Source of the DNA: Bacteroidetes bacterium UBA7688
GTDB taxonomy: Bacteria; Bacteroidota; Bacteroidia; Chitinophagales; Chitinophagaceae
DNA length: 17,351 nt
Assembly (NCBI GenBank): GCA_002482815.1
Contig: DLGS01000183.1
Coordinates: 1 to 17,351, forward strand
Direction of reading: 5' to 3'
The translations under genes were made by a program, and so were the position numbers. This document shows, in pieces, positions 7,639-15,292 of this stretch (position 1 is its first letter; every line of letters starts with the position of its first letter). The notes below the pieces were generated by a model. It was not told the origin of the DNA. It made no database searches and worked only from the letters and a program-made list of their open reading frames with translations.

Positions 7639-7699
7639 CCATTCTGACTTACAATTTTATTTCAATTTTTATAAAAAATCTCATGTCTGACATCCTCCG

Positions 7700-7981
7700 T
7701 TAACGAACCTTAATATCCAAAACCATTGTTTCGGCAAAGTGGAGATTAATTTTGGTCATCAGATTGTCTTTACCCAACACTATTTCCTGTTTTAAAGGGG
7801 CAACATCTGTGCTCACAATCAATACCCTGTTGCGAAGCTGAATATTATGGGTATAGCGTGCAATAGTAACGCCAACAATTTTTTCCCAATCTTCTTTTAT
7901 ACGGTATTCGTTTACCCTGTCGCCCCAGCCCGACTGAGCAATCAGTCGTTTTAAGGCATCGCCCACACTATATTCTGCCAT
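7700..7981 (-). CDS. DUF721 family protein (DciA-like helicase-loading factor)
   Basis: The 93-residue protein has the DUF721 pattern: an N-terminal helix (VGDALKRLIAQSGWGDRVNEYRI; positions about 6-28), WEKIVGVTIARYT, then the strand-rich part LRNRVLIVSTDVAPLKQEI. Members related to DciA help load the replicative helicase DnaB; in Bacteroidota these proteins are short and usually annotated only as DUF721. The gene starts 35 bp downstream of the large secreted protein gene on the same strand and may be read from that transcript. The usual partner recF is not in the window. Family assignment is fairly safe; a replication role here is inferred. Confidence 0.82.
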   Translation of the reverse strand: MAEYSVGDALKRLIAQSGWGDRVNEYRIKEDWEKIVGVTIARYTHNIQLRNRVLIVSTDVAPLKQEIVLGKDNLMTKINLHFAETMVLDIKVR

Positions 7982-8016
7982 AATAAATTGCTGTTATTGC
8001 AGTACAAAAATAGGAT

Positions 8017-9828
8017 TTATCTTACAATACACTTTTGCAAAAATTGCAGGTTTGTGTTAGACAATTTTACAATATACATGCCCGAACTAAGATATACATC
8101 AGTAATATCGAAGTTCTGATTGCCGGAAGTCAGTATAATTTCTTTCTGATAAACTCTTTGTCCGACAGCGTTAAATAACTCCAGCTGATAATAACCTTCA
8201 GGGGTATTTGAAATTTGCAAAGCAATATTATTTGAGGAAGAATTACCAATTACTTTAAGTCCGTTTTCAGTTTTAGTAATCTCATTGATCCCCATCGATC
8301 TGTAAACAGCAAAATCATTTATTTCCAAATCATAAGCACCGCCTGAATTAGACGTATACCGGAATGCAAAATAGGTAGGTGAATCCTGGAAACCAATAAC
8401 TGGAATACTAAAATATTTATACACATTGGTATCTGCAGGAAAAAACGGCATGGGAACTGGCGTCCAGATTGCTGAATCAGGAGATCCCGAACCGGCATAA
8501 TTATGGGAAAGTAGAATTTGCAATTCATTTCCAGAATGAGATTTATGCAAATAAAATGATACAACTCTGCTTGCGCCACTAATATTAAAAATTGGAGAAA
8601 TTAACCAATCGACATTTTCAGTGTTCACTCCACTATTGTTTCCATAAATTCTGGGTCCATAAAGATCACCACAATCCCATTTTTCATTTCCAATTTCAGA
8701 ATAGGCTATCCAGCCTTTTGGTAACATCGCATCCAAAACACAAGAGGTATCAAATGTTTCCACATAATTCATATAATGAGGAAGTGAGTGTATCGTCGAA
8801 AAGCGCCATTCAGTGGTATCTTCAACCGAATATGTTGCAGCCAATACCGTATCAACAATTGTAGAATCAAATGTGACATGGTAAACTTTTCCTGTATCTA
8901 ATTTAACTCCGGAAATCAACAATTGTTTGTCTGTTACCTTTAGAAATGTCGAAGCAGCGTTGATAGTCTGCGTTTTATTATCTGTTTCATTTTTGATATA
9001 AACACTTCCGCCCGCTCCCAAAGAAACATACTTTGAAAAATCAATGGTCAAAACAGTTCCCAAAGGGACATTGATTGCTCCATTAGCCGGAAAGAACTTT
9101 TGAACAATAGGACGAAAACCAGGATCTGCAATGCCTGTCCAGCGAAGTTCTACATCATCAATTGCCGTTGTTGCCCTTGAGCCTGTTCCTGTTGCAGTTG
9201 ATAGGGTAACAATCCGTATCCAAACCATGTCTCGTTTATCATTTATCGCACTACCAAAGGCAATATTATAAAGTGTATTACTGAAGGTATTACCACCTGT
9301 GGTCATCATACCGGTACTTACAGTAGTGAAAGCTCCGGGGATAGCCCCCACTGCATATTGAACGAGCCATGTTGTCAATTTACTTCCATTCGATGAATCC
9401 AGAGATTGAAGTTTAAAATCCATTTCAAAGTCACTTAGCCTGAAAGTATGATCGATCTTAAAGGTAAATGAAGCTCCGGCATCACCGAATGTTCCGGTTT
9501 GTTTTACACCCAAAGCCCTGTCAGTTGCTGCCAATTGCAGAGCACTTGTTCCGGCAGCGAAATTGGCAAAACCGTTAGCTGAAGCAACATTTTTAAATCC
9601 GCCGGAAGTATTTCCCCATCTGGTTCCGGTGCCGGGAACAGCAATAAAACCTGCCAGCGCAGAACCGCCAGGAGAAGCTGTTTTTGCATTGGTGTCTACA
9701 CCCCAACCTAGCGGCAATCCGGAAGATAATGCATCAAAATTTTGAGCATAAACAGAACCTGACAAATGCACCTGAGCATGCGCATTTGAGACGATAAAAC
9801 AGCAAATTGAAAATAAAATGTTCTTCAT
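8017..9828 (-). CDS. Secreted multidomain protein with Ig-like, choice-of-anchor J and T9SS sorting domains
   Basis: The 603-residue protein begins with a signal peptide (MKNILFSICCFIVSNAHAQ). The ATG at 9828 is preferred; a TTG 21 bases upstream only adds residues before the signal. Regions in order: a Ser/Gly/Thr-rich beta-sandwich-like part (about 20-235), a Big_5/SbsA Ig-like domain (about 240-345; FFPANGAINVPLGTVLTIDF), a cleaved-adhesin or choice-of-anchor J domain (about 355-510; YVETFDTS, LPKGWIAY, WLISPIFNIS, FAFRYTSNSGGAYDLEINDF), and a C-terminal T9SS type A sorting domain (about 530-603; YQLELFNAVGQRVYQKEI, LSSGMYIVKL). It would cross the outer membrane by T9SS and stay on or leave the cell surface. 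No catalytic motif was recognised, so adhesion or ligand binding is only an inference. Confidence 0.9.
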   Translation of the reverse strand: MKNILFSICCFIVSNAHAQVHLSGSVYAQNFDALSSGLPLGWGVDTNAKTASPGGSALAGFIAVPGTGTRWGNTSGGFKNVASANGFANFAAGTSALQLAATDRALGVKQTGTFGDAGASFTFKIDHTFRLSDFEMDFKLQSLDSSNGSKLTTWLVQYAVGAIPGAFTTVSTGMMTTGGNTFSNTLYNIAFGSAINDKRDMVWIRIVTLSTATGTGSRATTAIDDVELRWTGIADPGFRPIVQKFFPANGAINVPLGTVLTIDFSKYVSLGAGGSVYIKNETDNKTQTINAASTFLKVTDKQLLISGVKLDTGKVYHVTFDSTIVDTVLAATYSVEDTTEWRFSTIHSLPHYMNYVETFDTSCVLDAMLPKGWIAYSEIGNEKWDCGDLYGPRIYGNNSGVNTENVDWLISPIFNISGASRVVSFYLHKSHSGNELQILLSHNYAGSGSPDSAIWTPVPMPFFPADTNVYKYFSIPVIGFQDSPTYFAFRYTSNSGGAYDLEINDFAVYRSMGINEITKTENGLKVIGNSSSNNIALQISNTPEGYYQLELFNAVGQRVYQKEIILTSGNQNFDITDVYLSSGMYIVKLSNTNLQFLQKCIVR

Positions 9829-10144
9829 GTTAAAAAATTTATTCTGCAATAAAATTATAAATTATACTTACAATTAAGCATTATACACAAAATAAATTTT
9901 TATACTATAATGCATATTTTAATAATACAATTTATATTTTTCGAATAGGTTTTTATTCTAAATAATACCTAACTGAACTTCTATAAATAACAATAGTTTA
10001 CTCGCATCAAAAAATATTATAAGTAAAATTTTACTACCAGAACTATCAGTAAATCTTACAAAGAAATTATCACTTGTAAAAAATAATCCTCTCTAAATGT
10101 TCTTATTTTCGCGATTCTTATTTTTTAAACCTCAAAAAAAATTA
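9829..10144. other. AT-rich divergent intergenic region
   Basis: This 316-bp spacer separates the minus-strand secreted protein from asd on the plus strand and must hold both promoters. A 14-bp perfect palindrome (AGTAAAATTTTACT) lies at 10022-10035, and an imperfect inverted repeat (AGGT...ACCT with AT arms) at 9947-9970. On the minus strand TTTTG, 21 bp and TATAATTT could form a weak promoter for the secreted protein. No gene or RNA was recognised. Confidence 0.4.
10104..10111 (+). promoter_or_regulatory. asd: Possible -7 element of asd
   Basis: TATTTTCG differs at one base from TANNTTTG and lies 34 bp before the asd ATG. No good -33 partner was found. Its position inside an upstream in-frame extension of asd argues that translation starts at 10145 rather than 10097. 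Confidence 0.4.
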
Positions 10145-11137
10145 ATGAAAGTAGCATTGATAGGCGCTACCGGCTTAGTAGGAAGTACTATGCTCCGCCT
10201 TTTAGAAGAACGAAATTTTCCGATCACAGAATTATTGCCTGTAGCCTCAGAGCGCTCACTGGGAAAGATGGTTTCTTTTAAGGGTAAGCAGTTTCCAGTC
10301 ATGCTGGCGGCAGATGCTATTGCACAAAAACCTGAACTGGCCTTATTTTCAGCCGGTGGAGGACCATCGTTGGAATTGGCACCTTTGTTTGCCGGAGTGG
10401 GTTGTTATGTCATTGATAATTCATCTGCCTGGAGAATGGATCCTACAAAAAAATTAGTTGTTCCGGAAGTAAATGGTGATGCATTGCATAAAGAAGACCT
10501 GATCATTGCCAACCCGAATTGTTCGACCATACAAATGGTTGTTGTGCTAAAACCTTTACACGAAAAATACAACATCAAACGTGTTGTTGTCAGTACCTAC
10601 CAGTCCGTAACCGGGACCGGTCAAAAAGCGGTGGATGAGTTGCTGCAACAGCGCTCCGGCGAAAAAGTGACTTCAGTTTATCCGCATCCGATTGACTTTA
10701 ACCTGATTCCTCAGATTGATGTTTTCCAGGATAATGGCTACACCAAAGAAGAAATGAAAATGGTGCTGGAAACCTGCAAAATAATGGGTGACGATAACAT
10801 TAAAGTGACTGCAACTTGCGTGCGCGTACCTGTAATGGGTGGTCACAGTGAGAGTGTAAATATTGAATTTAATAACGATTTTGACCTGGCTGACGTGAAC
10901 AATATTCTGAACAATGCACCCGGCATAATTGTAACGGATAACCCCGCTCAAAAAGAATATCCGATGCCGCTTTATGCCACCAATAAAGATGAAGTTTTTG
11001 TTGGTCGTATCCGCCGCGACGAAAGCCAGGCAAATACGCTGAACTGTTGGATAGTAGCCGATAATCTGCGCAAAGGTGCAGCTACCAATGCGATTCAGAT
11101 TGCAGAGCTATTATTGCAGAAAGGTTGGATTGGATAA
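10145..11137 (+). CDS. asd: Aspartate-semialdehyde dehydrogenase
   Basis: The 330-residue enzyme reduces beta-aspartyl phosphate to aspartate semialdehyde with NADPH, the branch point to lysine/diaminopimelate, threonine and methionine. The start MKVALIGATGLVGSTML puts the nucleotide-binding GATGLVGS at residue 7. Catalytic Cys126 lies in NPNCST, the general-base His234 in GGHSES, and substrate-binding segments are YQSVTGTGQKA and YPHPIDFNLIPQID. The upstream in-frame ATG at 10097 would add 16 residues before the Rossmann strand and is rejected. The length is normal for the family. The next gene begins 45 bp downstream on the same strand; no terminator was seen between them. Confidence 0.97.
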   Translation: MKVALIGATGLVGSTMLRLLEERNFPITELLPVASERSLGKMVSFKGKQFPVMLAADAIAQKPELALFSAGGGPSLELAPLFAGVGCYVIDNSSAWRMDPTKKLVVPEVNGDALHKEDLIIANPNCSTIQMVVVLKPLHEKYNIKRVVVSTYQSVTGTGQKAVDELLQQRSGEKVTSVYPHPIDFNLIPQIDVFQDNGYTKEEMKMVLETCKIMGDDNIKVTATCVRVPVMGGHSESVNIEFNNDFDLADVNNILNNAPGIIVTDNPAQKEYPMPLYATNKDEVFVGRIRRDESQANTLNCWIVADNLRKGAATNAIQIAELLLQKGWIG

Positions 11138-11181
11138 TTGATTTGAAGATTTATGTTAGAATATAAAAGTACCTTCCTGAC

Positions 11182-11655
11182 ATGAAAATTAATATACAGT
11201 TGCTGTTGTTGCTAATTGTTATAGCTACTTTAGAATCTTGTTGCTTTGCTTCTCAAAAATGCGATTCGACACCTAGAAATCGCTCCAAGTTCAAAATATT
11301 GGATCAAAACGGAAAAGACCTATTATTCGGAGACAATAAAAAATACAATAATGATTCTATAGTGGCTTATTCCTTATCGGGTACTGACACGGTTAAACAT
11401 ATTTGTCAAAAGGGTCCCAATACCGATGATTCTGAAAATAAGGATAGCCTTTTACACATACAATATGACTACCGGCAGTTCACAACTGTTTTTCTTATGC
11501 TCGATGATAAAGATATTGATACCCTGCACCTTACCAAAACAACAGAAGGAAGCAAATGTTGTGGTAAATACACAGAGCTAGGTGCGGTAGGTTTTAATTT
11601 TGAACCTTTGCATGAGGGATATAATGGCTTATTCACTATTATAAAGAAGTCGTAA
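11182..11655 (+). CDS. Predicted lipoprotein of unknown function
   Basis: The 157-residue product has a short charged start, a hydrophobic run and a lipobox-like LESC with Cys20, so it is probably lipidated and held in the periplasm or outer membrane. The mature part contains FKILDQNGKDLLFGDNKKYN and DSIVAYSLSGTDTV, a pattern I associate with small uncharacterised Bacteroidota lipoproteins, and six cysteines overall, including CC pairs at 20-21 and in SKCCGKYTELG near the C-terminus. I do not recognise a functional family. It sits between asd and uvrB on the plus strand, 45 bp after asd; no function follows from the context. Confidence 0.7.
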   Translation: MKINIQLLLLLIVIATLESCCFASQKCDSTPRNRSKFKILDQNGKDLLFGDNKKYNNDSIVAYSLSGTDTVKHICQKGPNTDDSENKDSLLHIQYDYRQFTTVFLMLDDKDIDTLHLTKTTEGSKCCGKYTELGAVGFNFEPLHEGYNGLFTIIKKS

Positions 11656-11793
11656 TATCCGCTGATTGGATTAAGCAACATATACTAAACACAGATAGCG
11701 CTGGCAGAGGCACGCAAAAGCCAATAGAAGACCCAAAGCCCAATAGTAAGTAAAAGCTGAGCGCACCCGGAAAAATTTCTGCCCAAAAAAAGA

Positions 11794-11801
11794 TAGTTTT
11801 G
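11794..11801 (+). promoter_or_regulatory. uvrB: -7 element of uvrB
   Basis: TAGTTTTG matches the TANNTTTG consensus exactly and predicts a transcription start near 11808, about 27 nt before the uvrB ATG at 11835. A -33 TTTG is not obvious. The match also rules out a longer uvrB reading frame that would begin at a TTG inside this element. Confidence 0.6.
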
Positions 11802-11834
11802 TGTAGGACCACAAAGAGGCGAAACAACAACCAA

Positions 11835-13865
11835 ATGCAATTTAAAATACACAGTGATTATCAACCCGCGGGGGACCAGCCAACAGCCATCAAACAACTG
11901 GTGGAAGGAATCAATGAGGGTGAGCAGTTTCAGACTTTATTGGGTGTTACCGGTTCCGGCAAAACCTTTACCATGGCCAATGTTATACAGGCTGTGCAAA
12001 AGCCCACGCTCATACTCACACACAACAAAACGCTTGTAGCGCAATTGTATGGAGAGTTTCGTCAGTTTTTTCCGGAGAATGCGGTGGAGTACTTTGTTTC
12101 CTATTACGATTATTATCAACCTGAGGCGTACATTCCTACAAAGAATGTTTATATCGAAAAAGATCTTGCCATCAATGAAGAACTGGAAAAACTAAGGCTG
12201 CGCGCCACTTCCAGCCTGTTGAGCGGCCGACGTGATATTGTTATTGTTGCTTCCGTTTCCTGTATCTATGGTATGGGAAACCCGATGGAATATGAGAATA
12301 GCATTATCCGTATTCAGCAAGGTGAAAGTTTTGGTAGAAATACATTTTTGCACGGACTGGTGCATGCACAATACATGCGCAGCCAGGGGGAATTCACAAG
12401 AGGAACCTTCAGAGTAAACGGAGATACCGTTGACATCAATCTGCCCTACCTGGATTATGGTTACCGCATTACTTTTTTTGGAGATGAAATTGAAGAAATA
12501 GAAAGCTTCGAAGTGGAAACAGGAAAAAGAATTATGTCGCTGGATCATGCGGCGATTTTTCCGGCAAACCTTTACATCGCACCGAAACATTTGATGGCAG
12601 ATATCATCCACGAGATACAGGATGAAATGAATGCACAGGTAGATTATTTTACCAGAATAGGGAAAAATATCGAAGCACAGCGAATCAAAGAAAGGGTGAA
12701 TTATGACCTGGAAATGATTCAGGAACTGGGCTTCTGTAAAGGCATTGAGAACTATTCCCGGTTTCTCGACCGTCGCAGGCCCGGTGTCCGTCCATTCTGT
12801 TTACTCGATTATTTTCCAAAGGATTTTATTATGATGATAGACGAAAGCCATCAGACAATTCCGCAAATAAGTGGCATGTATGGTGGTGACCGTTCACGCA
12901 AAATGAACCTGGTGGATTTTGGTTTTCGGTTACCGTCAGCATTGGATAACCGCCCGCTTAATTTTAATGAATTTGAACAACAACTGAACCAGGTTGTTTT
13001 TGTAAGTGCCACACCGGCAAGTTATGAATTGCAAAAAACAGATGGCCTCATTGTTGAACAAGTGGTGCGCCCGACGGGGCTTTTAGACCCTCCGATTGAA
13101 GTGCGTCCGAGCATTAATCAGATAGATGACCTGCTGGACGAAATAGACAAAAGGGTAAAGAAGGGTGATCGTGTGTTGGTAACAACATTGACCAAAAGAA
13201 TGGCTGAAGAACTCGATAAATATCTCACCCGCATCAGTGTCAAGTCACGCTACATTCACTCCGAAGTAGATACGTTGGAAAGGGTGGAAATATTGCGTCA
13301 GCTGCGATTGGGAACCATTGATGTACTAGTGGGTGTAAACCTTTTAAGAGAAGGGCTTGATTTGCCGGAAGTCACTTTGATGGCTATTCTCGACGCAGAC
13401 AAAGAAGGCTTTTTGCGCAACGAACGCTCATTGACCCAAATGGCCGGCCGTGCGGCAAGAAACTCAGAAGGCCTTGTTATTTTCTATGCTGATAAAATTA
13501 CGGAATCCATGCAACGCACGATGGACGAGACTTTGCGCCGCCGTGAAAAACAAATGATCTACAATCAGAAACACGGCATTACGCCAACAACAGTCAATAA
13601 ATCAACGGAGTTGATTTTCAAACAAACCTCTGTGCTGGATATTAAAGGCTATGACGAAAAGAGCCCTTATGCAGTGATAGATAATGCGCAAAGTATCGCT
13701 GCAGAAGATGAAGTAAGTTATAACAGTGCCGCCTCTCTGACTAAAGCCATTGCAAAAGCAAAGAAAACAATGGAAGCTGCTGCAAAAAATCTCGACTTTA
13801 TGGAAGCTGCAAAATGGCGCGATGAATTAATGTTATTAGAAAAGAAAAAAGCCGAACTGAAATAG
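11835..13865 (+). CDS. uvrB: UvrABC excision nuclease subunit B
   Basis: The 676-residue protein is UvrB, the damage-verifying helicase-like subunit of nucleotide excision repair that receives DNA from UvrA and recruits UvrC. Seen in order: Walker A GVTGSGKT (37-44), the damage-probing beta-hairpin region YYDYYQPEAYIP (90-101), the DEAD-like box MMIDESH, GGDRSRKMNLVDFGFRLPSA, motif V/VI residues in GVNLLREGLDLPEV and QMAGRAARNSEG, and the C-terminal UVR domain (AKNLDFMEAAKWRDELMLLE) that contacts UvrC. The length matches E. coli (673). The start MQFKIHSDYQPAGDQPTAI is the standard one and follows its own promoter. The last codons overlap the terminator stem. No uvrA is in the window. Confidence 0.98.
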   Translation: MQFKIHSDYQPAGDQPTAIKQLVEGINEGEQFQTLLGVTGSGKTFTMANVIQAVQKPTLILTHNKTLVAQLYGEFRQFFPENAVEYFVSYYDYYQPEAYIPTKNVYIEKDLAINEELEKLRLRATSSLLSGRRDIVIVASVSCIYGMGNPMEYENSIIRIQQGESFGRNTFLHGLVHAQYMRSQGEFTRGTFRVNGDTVDINLPYLDYGYRITFFGDEIEEIESFEVETGKRIMSLDHAAIFPANLYIAPKHLMADIIHEIQDEMNAQVDYFTRIGKNIEAQRIKERVNYDLEMIQELGFCKGIENYSRFLDRRRPGVRPFCLLDYFPKDFIMMIDESHQTIPQISGMYGGDRSRKMNLVDFGFRLPSALDNRPLNFNEFEQQLNQVVFVSATPASYELQKTDGLIVEQVVRPTGLLDPPIEVRPSINQIDDLLDEIDKRVKKGDRVLVTTLTKRMAEELDKYLTRISVKSRYIHSEVDTLERVEILRQLRLGTIDVLVGVNLLREGLDLPEVTLMAILDADKEGFLRNERSLTQMAGRAARNSEGLVIFYADKITESMQRTMDETLRRREKQMIYNQKHGITPTTVNKSTELIFKQTSVLDIKGYDEKSPYAVIDNAQSIAAEDEVSYNSAASLTKAIAKAKKTMEAAAKNLDFMEAAKWRDELMLLEKKKAELK

Positions 13866-13878
13866 TCCGGCTTTTTTT
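13845..13878. terminator. Bidirectional terminator between uvrB and pyrC
   Basis: The stem AAAAAAGCCG (13845-13854) pairs with CGGCTTTTTT (13868-13877), and the loop can add an ACT/AGT pairing. Both strands end in a T-rich run, so it can stop uvrB on the plus strand and pyrC on the minus strand. The uvrB stop codon (13863-13865) lies inside the loop, so the coding end and the terminator are shared. Confidence 0.9.
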
Positions 13879-13884
13879 GTGTCT

Positions 13885-15216
13885 TTAATCTCTTTGAAAT
13901 TCCAACCGCATTCCTTTATTATTTTCAATTACTTCACCGTTTTCGTAAACAATATTTCCATTGACAAAAGTGTGTGTAATGCTTGCCGGCAAGGTCATTC
14001 CTTCCATAGGACTCCAACCGCACCGATACAGAATATTTTCTTTGCTTACCGTGTATTCTTTTTTCAAATCTACCAGAACAAGGTCAGCATAATAGCCTTC
14101 GCGGATATATCCACGATCTTTTATCTGGAAACAAATGGCCGGTGCATGCGCCATTTTTTCAACCACTTTTTCAATCGATATTTTTCCTTGCTGTACATAA
14201 TACAACATGAGCAAAACCGAATGTTGTACAAGTGGTAACCCTGCAGGTGCTTGTGAATAAGCTTGTTGCTTTTCATCCCAGGTATGTGGCGCATGATCCG
14301 TAGCAATGATGTCAAGCGTATCATCCAATAATGCTTTCCACAATGCTTCTTTATTTTCCGGTGCTTTAATGGCAGGGTTGCATTTAATCAGATTACCCAA
14401 ACGTGCATAATCATCCGCTGTAAAATGCAAGTGGTGCACACACACTTCATTCGTAATCCGCTTTTCTGCGAGTGGCATCATATTGCTGAACAATTGCAAT
14501 TCCTTCGCGGTACTGATATGTAAAATATGCAGGCGCGTATCATTCTGTTTTGCCAGTTGCACAGCAGAAAAAGAACTCTCGAAACAGGCCTCTGCATTGC
14601 GTATCAGCGGATGGAACGAGGCATCATCCGCATCAGGGTACAACAATTTATTGGCGGTAATAATGCGTTCATCTTCACAATGCGTTGCAATCAGCATTTC
14701 TGCCTGTCCGAATATTTTATTCAACACCACATAATTATCCACCAACATATTTCCGGTACTGGAGCCCATAAAAATTTTGATACCGGCAACCTCATTTTTC
14801 TTTTTGTTGGTCTTCAAAACCTCTTCAACATTATCATTACTCACTCCCATAAAAAAGGAGTAATTCGCAACAGAATTATTTGCTCCGATTGTATACTTTT
14901 CTTCGAGCAACTCCTGTGTCAGCGCAGCAGGAACTGTGTTCGGCATTTCCATAAAAGAGGTAACACCACCTGCAACAGCCGCTCTTGCTTCTGAGTGAAT
15001 ATTAGCCTTGTGGGTTAATCCCGGTTCTCGAAAATGCACCTGATCATCAATTGCACCCGGTAAAAGATGTAAACCCTCCGCATTGATTTCGCGGGCATTG
15101 GCAGGCACTTCCAGCTGATTACCAATTTTCTCTATTCTTCCATCGCGCAAAAGCACATCACCCACAAATTGTTTCCCTTCATTGACTATTGTCGCTTGCT
15201 TTATGATTGTGATCAT
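13885..15216 (-). CDS. pyrC: Dihydroorotase
   Basis: The 443-residue amidohydrolase closes carbamoyl-aspartate to dihydroorotate, the third step of pyrimidine synthesis. It has the class I layout: metal-site segment DDQVHFREPG (57-66), Lys147 in AGIKIFMGSSTG (the likely carboxylated lysine), His179 in ATHCED, His230/His233 in LHILHIS, and Asp307 in IIATDHAPHT. The first metal-site His of the usual D-x-H-x-H is Gln59 here; as I recall, Bacteroidota dihydroorotases commonly read DDQVH, so this need not mean loss of activity. The ATG at 15216 opens MITIIKQATIVNEG, and length is normal. An allantoinase or dihydropyrimidinase assignment is less likely given FREPGLTHK. It is divergent from the outer-membrane protein gene and convergent with uvrB. 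Confidence 0.93.
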   Translation of the reverse strand: MITIIKQATIVNEGKQFVGDVLLRDGRIEKIGNQLEVPANAREINAEGLHLLPGAIDDQVHFREPGLTHKANIHSEARAAVAGGVTSFMEMPNTVPAALTQELLEEKYTIGANNSVANYSFFMGVSNDNVEEVLKTNKKKNEVAGIKIFMGSSTGNMLVDNYVVLNKIFGQAEMLIATHCEDERIITANKLLYPDADDASFHPLIRNAEACFESSFSAVQLAKQNDTRLHILHISTAKELQLFSNMMPLAEKRITNEVCVHHLHFTADDYARLGNLIKCNPAIKAPENKEALWKALLDDTLDIIATDHAPHTWDEKQQAYSQAPAGLPLVQHSVLLMLYYVQQGKISIEKVVEKMAHAPAICFQIKDRGYIREGYYADLVLVDLKKEYTVSKENILYRCGWSPMEGMTLPASITHTFVNGNIVYENGEVIENNKGMRLEFQRD

Positions 15217-15250
15217 ATCTTTTCTATTATAAAATTGTAAGATTTAACTG

Positions 15251-15258
15251 TACTTTTG
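15251..15258 (+). promoter_or_regulatory. -7 element for the outer-membrane protein-nadD unit
   Basis: TACTTTTG matches TANNTTTG exactly and lies 34 bp before the ATG at 15293, predicting a leader of about 28 nt. A -33 partner at the usual spacing is not clear. On the opposite strand TAATTTG (15267-15261) could serve pyrC, but it is one base short of the consensus. Confidence 0.6.
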
Positions 15259-15292
15259 GGCAAATTAGCATAAGAAATTAAAACAAACAGAA

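Noticed and set aside
10022..10035. 14-bp palindrome AGTAAAATTTTACT as an operator
   Set aside because: It consists almost only of A and T in a very AT-rich spacer and has no second copy nearby, so chance is a sufficient explanation.
10097..10144. N-terminal extension of Asd
   Set aside because: It would precede the Rossmann strand by 16 unrelated residues and overlaps a -7-like element.
11799..11834. N-terminal extension of UvrB starting at TTG
   Set aside because: The TTG is part of the -7 element TAGTTTTG; UvrB starts with MQFKIHSDYQP.
12192..12611. Minus-strand open frame of 139 codons inside uvrB
   Set aside because: It is antisense to an intact, well-conserved uvrB and has no recognisable domain.
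14483..14994. Plus-strand open frames within pyrC
   Set aside because: They are shadows of the dihydroorotase frame, with no promoter or protein pattern of their own.
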